The position numbers were made by a program, and so were the translations under genes. 64,000 bases of DNA from Shewanella eurypsychrophilus (GTDB taxonomy: Bacteria > Pseudomonadota > Gammaproteobacteria > Enterobacterales > Shewanellaceae): contig NZ_CP045503.2 of assembly GCF_007004545.3 (NCBI RefSeq), positions 5,396,501-5,460,500 on the forward strand, given 5' to 3'. Below, in pieces: positions 57,631 to 64,000 of the stretch; within the stretch, counting starts at the first letter, position 1, and the number at the start of each line of letters is the position of its first letter. Under the pieces are notes generated by a model. The model was not told where the DNA came from and searched no databases. It saw only the letters and a list, made by a program, of their open reading frames with translations.

Positions 57631-58152
57631 TTATCCGCCAGAAAGTTCCATGTTGCTCAACCTTTCAGTCCAGCAACCAGAACCATCTGGTATTAATTCA
57701 ATAATTTCGACCATTTGCTGAGTAACTTTAGCTATACGGCCATTATAAAGCCCTAAATACTCACCAATACCTAATCGATAAACGCTACCATCATTAGTTT
57801 CAACTAAGGCCCATATCGACTCGGACTCACTTAGAGTTCCGCGCATTTTTAGATTATCCAGTGCATACGTCTCTAAGCGCCCTTTACGTCTTTTAAGGTC
57901 GGGCTGGGTACAATTTTTCGTCGTATCAATAACCTCTTCAGTTAATTCTCTCGAAGGAGGAACGAATGGGCTACGCATCAAATCAGCTTGATAGACAAAG
58001 TGTTCAAACTTTGGCGTTTCCTTTAAAGGCGGAATATGTGCAACATGTTGCGCCTTCGTCGTGGTAACAAATAACTCTAAATCGCTGCGGTCGCCAACAC
58101 AAGCTGTTAAAAAAAGACAAGAGAAACAAGTAAAAATAAATCTCATCGTCAT
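57631..58152 (-). CDS. pilP: Type IV pilus lipoprotein PilP
   Basis: This 173-residue lipoprotein (lipobox LTACVG) links the PilN/PilO inner-membrane complex to the PilQ secretin. The conserved C-terminal domain contains LDNLKMRGTLSESESIWALVETNDGSVYRLGIGEYLGLYNGRI. Its start overlaps the pilO stop by 4 bp (ATGA). It fits the family in length (about 175). Confidence 0.95.
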   Translation of the reverse strand: MTMRFIFTCFSCLFLTACVGDRSDLELFVTTTKAQHVAHIPPLKETPKFEHFVYQADLMRSPFVPPSRELTEEVIDTTKNCTQPDLKRRKGRLETYALDNLKMRGTLSESESIWALVETNDGSVYRLGIGEYLGLYNGRIAKVTQQMVEIIELIPDGSGCWTERLSNMELSGG

Positions 58153-58769
58153 TTTCCTCCTACTTTTGCCGTTTCCGGAGGCAATTGAGCCCCCTCTTTA
58201 AAGCGATATGTTTTGGCTAATATCTCCATGCCTAAGGCGCCACTTTCGGTTTTCTTAATGACGAAATCATGCAAACTCACAATGCGTGGCAATTTAGCGA
58301 CTTCACTCACCAATTGCCCTAACTCGTGATACTCACCACTAACCGACATGCCGATAGGAAATTCAATATAAAAATCTCGTTGGATCTCCTCACGCCAATC
58401 CAAACTATCAATCTTCAAACCTGAATCAGTGGCGACAAAAGTGAGATCATCGACTAAGCCAGGCATCTCATTTTGAGAGGGTAGCATCTTAAGTAATTCA
58501 GCAAATTGCACTTCCATTACGGCAAGTTGTTCACGATATAGCTTTAAATTTGCAGCCAACTGATACTTTGATTTAAAGTCAGTTTTGAGTGTAACTTCAG
58601 CCCTTTGCTCTCTATTGAGTACATCTATTGCGTCAGAAACAAATAGAAAGTAACTTGCCACAAAAATACAGACTGCTAATAAAGCCGCAAATACTATTTT
58701 AACCAGTGGTGGCCATCCGCCCACATTTTCAAAATCTATATCATTAAACTGCTCCAAATCGAGGTTCAT
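58149..58769 (-). CDS. pilO: Type IV pilus alignment protein PilO
   Basis: This 206-residue inner-membrane protein has one transmembrane helix (about 26-46), a periplasmic coiled coil and a ferredoxin-like domain (FYIEFPIGMSVSGEYHELGQLVSEVAKLPRIV). It dimerises with PilN. Overlaps of 4 bp with both neighbours show tight coupling. Confidence 0.95.
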   Translation of the reverse strand: MNLDLEQFNDIDFENVGGWPPLVKIVFAALLAVCIFVASYFLFVSDAIDVLNREQRAEVTLKTDFKSKYQLAANLKLYREQLAVMEVQFAELLKMLPSQNEMPGLVDDLTFVATDSGLKIDSLDWREEIQRDFYIEFPIGMSVSGEYHELGQLVSEVAKLPRIVSLHDFVIKKTESGALGMEILAKTYRFKEGAQLPPETAKVGGK

Positions 58770-59338
58770 TTACTCGCTCCTTGGACCGTTTCAATTTCAA
58801 CTTCTTTTATTGTCACTTTTAAGCTAAATCGCTGTAACTGTCTGAGTTCTTCACTTTGCGAGACAATAGACTGCATATTGGGATCTTGTAGCCACAATGA
58901 TGTCTTCACTTTCCTCATCATATTGGCGACATTATTATTGGACTCACTACGCCCCTCGATCCACAATAAGCTACCTTTCTTTTCGATACTTGAAAGGTAT
59001 ATCCCTGGTGGAACAACTCTCACAAGCTCATCCAATACATGAGTGGGCAAGTTCCTAGACTGCTGAAGATTCAGTATAATTTCAGTGCGTCGTTCAATAT
59101 CACTTTTTCTGGTCTTTATCTCTTTTATCTCAGAAATCTGTTTTTCAAGCAGACTAATTTCCGATTGCAGATATGCATTTCTAGACTTTTGGTTGTCCGT
59201 CATCATCTCGACGAACCCCAACGAAAGATAAACCACCAAGGATGACACTAAAAAAACTAACGCTAGTAAACCTATGTAATCTTTCTTTTGTTTCTCTCTG
59301 GCTTCTTCGCGCCAAGGTAATAAATTTATGTTCGCCAT
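58766..59338 (-). CDS. pilN: Type IV pilus alignment protein PilN
   Basis: This 190-residue inner-membrane protein starts MANINLLPWREEAREKQKK, the family signature whose NLLPWR motif binds PilM. A transmembrane helix (about 22-44), coiled coil and periplasmic ferredoxin-like domain follow. I choose ATG 59338, which overlaps pilM by 13 bp, over a longer in-frame start. Confidence 0.95.
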   Translation of the reverse strand: MANINLLPWREEAREKQKKDYIGLLALVFLVSSLVVYLSLGFVEMMTDNQKSRNAYLQSEISLLEKQISEIKEIKTRKSDIERRTEIILNLQQSRNLPTHVLDELVRVVPPGIYLSSIEKKGSLLWIEGRSESNNNVANMMRKVKTSLWLQDPNMQSIVSQSEELRQLQRFSLKVTIKEVEIETVQGASK

Positions 59339-60405
59339 TGAGAATAACTCCTCAGCGCTAAGCCACAAGCCACCATATATTTACTGATATTAGGATGTAA
59401 CAGCTCTTTCACGTCATCATCGGCATGTAAACACCCCTGAAATGGATCGGCTATTATGGTATGAACACCTAATTCATTTGTCAGCAAATTAGCCATACCT
59501 TCCAATTTCGATGTTCCACCACATAAAATTATATGATCGACTTTATCTTTGCCGCTAGAAGTACAGTAAATTTGCAGCGTTCTCTTAATTTGCTGTAGAA
59601 GCTGAGTTTGAAAAGGAGATAGCACCTCAAACATATAATTACGTGGGAGGTCACCTTCCAACTTAGCCTTTTCAGCTTGTTCATGAGACATGCCATAAAA
59701 TGATAGTATAGATTGAGTAAACAGTTCTCCACCAAAGGCCTGCTCTCGAATAAAGCTAGTTTCACCATTTTCAACGACGGCAAACGTGGTGATATTGGCT
59801 CCGATATCGACTAAAGCCACAACCTTATTTTCAGCTTCTCCCGGCAATTGCGCCGCGACAATTTCAAAAGATCGACCTAAGGCATACCCTTCAATATCAA
59901 CAACTTTAGTCTCTAAGTTAATGCCATCTAGCGCATCGACTCGTGCATCAATATTTTCTGTACGACATGCACTAAGCAATACATCAACCTTTGTCGGGTC
60001 GGTGCTATTGGTACTTAAGGTTTCAAAATCAATACTGACTTCATCTAAAGAATAGGGGATCAAGTTGTCAGCTTCAATTTCAATCTGAGCTTCCATCTCT
60101 TCTTCACTAAGCAACGCATCCATGTAGATAACTTTAGTCATGACTGCGGAACCAGAAACGGCAACAGAAGCAAACTTAGTCCCTTTAGGAAGACTACGCT
60201 TCACCAGCCTTAATGATTCAATAATTGCATCATTATCTCTGATTTCATGATCATTAACGGCACCCTTTTTTACGGGTACTGCAGCATGACTTACAATTTT
60301 ATAACCGTCAGTCGTCTTACTCAGCAGTATTGCCTTTATCTCGTGAGAACCTACATCGATCCCAACCATCTGCGGAGCCTGACGCTTCCATAATTTCGAA
60401 AGCAT
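59326..60405 (-). CDS. pilM: Type IV pilus assembly ATPase-like protein PilM
   Basis: This 359-residue cytoplasmic, actin/FtsA-like protein has MVGIDVGSHEIKAILL at the N-terminus, VDIGANITTFAVVENG as the second phosphate-binding motif and IILCGGTSKLEGMANLL near the C-terminus. It binds PilN and ties the alignment complex to the cytoplasm. It is the first gene of the pilMNOPQ operon and divergent from mrcA across 187 bp of AT-rich promoter DNA. Confidence 0.96.
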   Translation of the reverse strand: MLSKLWKRQAPQMVGIDVGSHEIKAILLSKTTDGYKIVSHAAVPVKKGAVNDHEIRDNDAIIESLRLVKRSLPKGTKFASVAVSGSAVMTKVIYMDALLSEEEMEAQIEIEADNLIPYSLDEVSIDFETLSTNSTDPTKVDVLLSACRTENIDARVDALDGINLETKVVDIEGYALGRSFEIVAAQLPGEAENKVVALVDIGANITTFAVVENGETSFIREQAFGGELFTQSILSFYGMSHEQAEKAKLEGDLPRNYMFEVLSPFQTQLLQQIKRTLQIYCTSSGKDKVDHIILCGGTSKLEGMANLLTNELGVHTIIADPFQGCLHADDDVKELLHPNISKYMVACGLALRSYSQWRT

Positions 60406-60592
60406 AGTCCAAAGTCACTTTTTTGTTATAGTTTCAGGAATTAGATTAGCACAAAATCAACTCGTTATAGATATTTGTACAGAATGTTTCATAGTTTTAC
60501 AATTGCCATTTTTTTGACAACTATTTTTAACTTCACCAATAGGCTATCGCCTTATATACTATTGTCCCTGTTATAAATATTGGAATCATCTG

Positions 60593-63124
60593 GTGAAGTG
60601 GTTTAAACGTATTGTCATTGCCCTTTTTAGCTTAGCTCTTTTAGCGATAGGTGCTATTGCTGGAGCATATTTTTATGTGTTGCCAGATCTTCCTGACGTC
60701 AACACATTAAAAACCGTCAAGTTACAAACCCCGTTACGTATATACAGTGATGATGGCAAACTCATTTCTCAATTTGGTGAAAAAAGACGTATTCCTGTTT
60801 CTTTTCAAGATGTTCCACCTACACTGATCGATGCAGTTCTAGATACCGAAGACGCTCGTTTCTTTGAACATCATGGCATTGACCCCATTGGCATAACCCG
60901 AGCAGCGATCATTTTGCTAACCACAGGGAAGAAGAGCCAAGGTGCCAGTACAATCACCCAGCAGGTGGCCCGTGGATTTTTCCTTTCTCGAGAAAAAACT
61001 TACATTCGTAAAATTAAAGAAATATTTCTAGCCATAAAAATCGAGAAAGCCTTATCAAAAGAACAAATCTTAGAACTTTATTTAAACCGTTCTTTTTTGG
61101 GCAACCGTGCTTATGGGATAGGAGCGGCTGCACAGGTTTATTATGGTAAAACGTTAGATGAGCTGACTCTGCCAGAGATGGCTATGATTGCCGGACTGCC
61201 TCAAGCACCATCGGCAGCAAACCCTATACGCAATCCAAGCAGAGCGACCAATAGACGAAACTGGGTTCTTAGCCGCATGCTGGAGAAGAAAAATATCACT
61301 CAAACTCAGTATGAGGAAGCACTTCAGGCACCGGTTTCAGCCAGATATCATGGAGCAGAAATAACCTTATATGCGCCTTATATTTCAGAGATGGCAAGGG
61401 ACTACCTGGTCGACAAGCTAGGAGAGGAAGAAGCATATACTGGCGGATATAATATCTACACCAGCATTGACTCTAAGCTCCAAAAAGATGCCCAGCAAGC
61501 CCTAAGAAACAACGTTTACTCCTACGATGAACGCCATGGATATCGTGGAGCGACTGATGTGTTATGGACTGACACGCCACTTGAAACATCATCATTAATG
61601 ACTAGACTTAAGCAAACTAAAGCCTTTCAAGGATTAGTGCCAGCAGCAGTCATAAGTATCGATGACCAGAACGCTACGCTTTTCACATCTGCTGGGGAAA
61701 CCTTACAAGTAGAATGGCAAGGCTTAAAGTGGGCACGAAAATTCATCACCAATAAGCGACAAGGCAAGGCGCCAAAGACGGCTGCAGAAATTCTGACTGT
61801 AGGAGAGCAAGTTTGGCTACGTAATAACGGGGATTTCTGGCAACTGTCTCAGATACCTATCGTTTCTAGCGCCATAGTCTCGCTCGACCCACAAAATGGA
61901 GCAATACAAGCATTAGTCGGTGGATTTAGCTTCCATACCAGCCAATATAATCGTGTGACTCAAGCTAAACGTCAGTTAGGTTCGAATATTAAACCCTTTA
62001 TTTATACTGCAGCTATTGAGAAAGGTTATACCCTATCGACCTTAATCAATAACGCACCCATTAACAATGCCGACACCAGACAGGGTACTGCATGGCGCCC
62101 TAAAAACTCACCAGATCGCTATACAGGGCCAACTCGATTACGTATGGGACTGGCACAATCTATTAACGTAATGTCAGTAAGAACAATGCGCTATACCGGT
62201 CTAAATATGGCAATCGATACCTTAGTTAAGTTTGGTTTCGAACGCGATGATATTCCAAGAAATGAATCTATCGCTTTGGGCTCTAACTCAGTCACACCAT
62301 TACAAGTCGTGACTGCATTTTCAACCTTTGCTAACGGCGGATACAAGGTAGAGCCTTACTTTGTCGAGAGAATTGAAGACTCATATGGCACTGTCATAGA
62401 AACATCAAATCCAACGTTGGCTTGCACGCCGACTCTCCCGACTCCGACTGAAAAAAATGACGATCCTTTTGCCGCTATGGCGGAAGAGTTTAGACAAGCT
62501 GAGCAGATCAGTGATGTGCCGGCTTGTGGAGGCCCCGAAGCCCGTTACGCCAAACAGGTAATCTCTGAACAAACCGCATTCTTAGTCACTGAAGCGCTAA
62601 AGAGTGTTATTTGGGGAGGCGGTAACTGGAGTAAAGGTACTGGTTGGAATGGTACTGCTTGGCGCGCCGCCCGTGTAGTCAAACGCCGTGATATTGCAGG
62701 TAAAACAGGTACGACAAATGAATCCCGTGATACTTGGTTCAGTGGTTTCAACCCTAAACTAGCCACCACAGTTTGGGTCGGATTTGATGACCATAGCAAA
62801 GAATTAGGCAGAACGAGTTGGAATGCGAATGGTGCTAAAGATCAAATCTCAGCGGCAGAAGCAGGTGCTAAGACAGCAGGTCCTGGTTGGAACGAGTTTA
62901 TGAAAAACGCTCTCGCTGGAACAGCTCAAATCCCTAGCACTCCTCCAGAAGGTATTGTTTCAGTAAGAATCGATCTGGCGACTGGAAAGTTAAGCCGTAA
63001 AACAGATTACACCAGTTCATTTGAGTATTTTGTCTCAGGCACTGAGCCTAAAGAGTTTGCCACAGAGGCGATAGAGTCCAACGATATATTCATCGATGAT
63101 TCTGCTGAAGAGCTATTTCAATAA
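60593..63124 (+). CDS. mrcA: Penicillin-binding protein 1A
   Basis: This 843-residue bifunctional peptidoglycan synthase has an N-terminal transmembrane helix (about 5-30), a glycosyltransferase domain with the catalytic Glu in LDTEDARFFEHHGID, an ODD/OB-like insert, and a transpeptidase domain with SNIK (RQLGSNIKPFIY), SIN and KTGT. The start is GTG at 60593 with GGA upstream. It is the partner of LpoA, encoded at 42.4 kb. The position opposite pilM is conserved in Gammaproteobacteria. Confidence 0.97.
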   Translation: MKWFKRIVIALFSLALLAIGAIAGAYFYVLPDLPDVNTLKTVKLQTPLRIYSDDGKLISQFGEKRRIPVSFQDVPPTLIDAVLDTEDARFFEHHGIDPIGITRAAIILLTTGKKSQGASTITQQVARGFFLSREKTYIRKIKEIFLAIKIEKALSKEQILELYLNRSFLGNRAYGIGAAAQVYYGKTLDELTLPEMAMIAGLPQAPSAANPIRNPSRATNRRNWVLSRMLEKKNITQTQYEEALQAPVSARYHGAEITLYAPYISEMARDYLVDKLGEEEAYTGGYNIYTSIDSKLQKDAQQALRNNVYSYDERHGYRGATDVLWTDTPLETSSLMTRLKQTKAFQGLVPAAVISIDDQNATLFTSAGETLQVEWQGLKWARKFITNKRQGKAPKTAAEILTVGEQVWLRNNGDFWQLSQIPIVSSAIVSLDPQNGAIQALVGGFSFHTSQYNRVTQAKRQLGSNIKPFIYTAAIEKGYTLSTLINNAPINNADTRQGTAWRPKNSPDRYTGPTRLRMGLAQSINVMSVRTMRYTGLNMAIDTLVKFGFERDDIPRNESIALGSNSVTPLQVVTAFSTFANGGYKVEPYFVERIEDSYGTVIETSNPTLACTPTLPTPTEKNDDPFAAMAEEFRQAEQISDVPACGGPEARYAKQVISEQTAFLVTEALKSVIWGGGNWSKGTGWNGTAWRAARVVKRRDIAGKTGTTNESRDTWFSGFNPKLATTVWVGFDDHSKELGRTSWNANGAKDQISAAEAGAKTAGPGWNEFMKNALAGTAQIPSTPPEGIVSVRIDLATGKLSRKTDYTSSFEYFVSGTEPKEFATEAIESNDIFIDDSAEELFQ

Positions 63125-63161
63125 CTCACATACGTCGTTTTTACAGCATATACGACTAAAT

Positions 63162-63200
63162 AAAAAAGGCCCTTAAGTGATTTACTTAAGGGCCTTTTTT
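63162..63200. terminator. Strong bidirectional terminator between mrcA and argH
   Basis: A 17-bp perfect stem (63162-63178 with 63184-63200; core GGCCCTTAAGT) with a five-base loop has an A-run and a T-run at its ends. It serves both convergent genes. Confidence 0.93.
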
Positions 63201-63280
63201 TAATGTATAAATGTTTAAAATTAGTGACTTATTTTTGACATTACAAAAAAATATTTTCTAATCACTGTCTGTTTGAACAT

Positions 63281-64000
63281 TTATTGCGCTAGCTTACTCG
63301 CGAGTGCCGCACGAACCTGTATCAGTGAGGTACCACCTAATGCTTCCCGCTTGGCAAGACAAGACTCGATGGTCAAGCATGCATAAACATCATCAGTAAT
63401 GATTGCGGAGAAAGCTTGCAGCTCCTCTAACGCGAAATCTTCCAAAGGTTTCTTTTCAGCTAGCGCTTTAACGACCACTTCTCCCACAACATGGTGCGCC
63501 TCTCTAAATGGCATTCCTTTAGCCACTAAGTAGTCAGCCAGCTCGGTAGAATTAGCATAGCCTTGCTGCGCAGCCCTTAAGGTATTTTCACGATTAACTT
63601 TAAGACCACTAAGAACCAGCGCCGCCATCTCTAAGCAGATAGCCCAGCTATCCATGACGTCAAACAAGCCCTCTTTATCTTCCTGCATATCTTTGTTATA
63701 TGCCAGTGGTAGCGCCTTCATGGTGGTTAAAATGCCAATTAGGCTCCCGTATACTCGACCAGTCTTACCACGGATCAGCTCCAAAGCATCGGGGTTCTTC
63801 TTCTGAGGCATTAATGATGAGCCTGAGGTGACTTCATCATCGAGGTCAATAAAGCCAGCCTCGCCACTGTTAAAGAAAATAAGATCTTCCGCCATACGGC
63901 TTAAATGCATCATACTAATTGAGGCATCACTACAGATCTCAACAACGTGGTCTCTATCAGACACCGTATCTAGGCTATTCAGAGTCGGCGAAGAGAAACC
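63281..64000 (-). CDS. argH: Argininosuccinate lyase (C-terminal part; 5' end outside window)
   Basis: These last 239 residues belong to a fumarase/aspartase-superfamily enzyme that releases fumarate from argininosuccinate in arginine synthesis. The superfamily signature [15 protein letters not shown] is present, as are the preceding [17 protein letters not shown] and the following [30 protein letters not shown]. The frame is open to the window edge and reads [18 protein letters not shown] before the signature. It is convergent with mrcA and should be the last gene of an arg operon lying beyond the window. Confidence 0.96.
   Translation of the reverse strand, partial: GFSSPTLNSLDTVSDRDHVVEICSDASISMMHLSRMAEDLIFFNSGEAGFIDLDDEVTSGSSLMPQKKNPDALELIRGKTGRVYGSLIGILTTMKALPLAYNKDMQEDKEGLFDVMDSWAICLEMAALVLSGLKVNRENTLRAAQQGYANSTELADYLVAKGMPFREAHHVVGEVVVKALAEKKPLEDFALEELQAFSAIITDDVYACLTIESCLAKREALGGTSLIQVRAALASKLAQ

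Overview
The window looks like chromosome of a marine Shewanella or close relative (Gammaproteobacteria). The evidence is the order rsmI/lpoA/yraN/diaA/dolP, trpS-gph-rpe, dam-damX-aroB-aroK-pilQPONM | mrcA | argH, which I recall as typical of Shewanella. A wealth of anaerobic respiratory modules (Tat-exported molybdoenzymes, an 11-heme OmcA/MtrC-family lipoprotein cytochrome, NrfBCD) supports the same reading. The species cannot be fixed from the sequence alone.

About 1-10 kb is a respiratory region. A tetrathionate-reductase-like FeS/Mo pair (minus strand, Mo subunit cut by the window edge) faces a LysR-type regulator across an AT-rich control region with two perfect inverted repeats. A second molybdoenzyme operon follows: Mo subunit, four-cluster FeS subunit, TorD-type chaperone and a formate-dehydrogenase-type cytochrome b, then a porin. 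About 10-25 kb is mixed accessory sequence: a LysR and cysteine-hydrolase fusion pair, YgiQ, a MAPEG protein, a ThrE exporter with a decayed copy of its own 3' end, an Omp85-like protein, a periplasmic binding protein carrying an 18-glutamine tract, a ceramidase-like membrane protein, a small HTH/YiaAB/coiled-coil cluster, an SMR transporter, and a Gfa plus iron-ADH pair with a LysR gene.

About 26-31 kb holds proXWV (glycine betaine uptake; the order is X-W-V), an 8-bp tandem repeat, a type II NADH dehydrogenase and a short MITE-like element. About 31-41 kb is a second electron-transfer region: a CadC/ToxR-like membrane regulator, the 11-heme outer-membrane cytochrome, two LysR-like regulators of the same subtype as the one at 3 kb, a small membrane protein with a DUF2726-like tail, and an nrfBCD operon without nrfA.

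From 41 kb on the content is core genome. rnpB (minus strand) is followed by repeated copies of its own 3' end, each with its own terminator. Then come rsmI, lpoA, yraN, diaA, dolP, a DMT exporter and LysR pair, trpS-gph-rpe, two small genes and a 265-bp MITE. The window closes with dam, damX, aroB, aroK, the type IV pilus alignment operon pilMNOPQ, divergent mrcA, and the C-terminal part of argH.

The most interesting parts are the two respiratory regions with their shared LysR subtype, the orphan NrfBCD beside an 11-heme cytochrome, and the repeat structures (rnpB tail, thrE tail, CAA tract, octamer tract, two MITEs).
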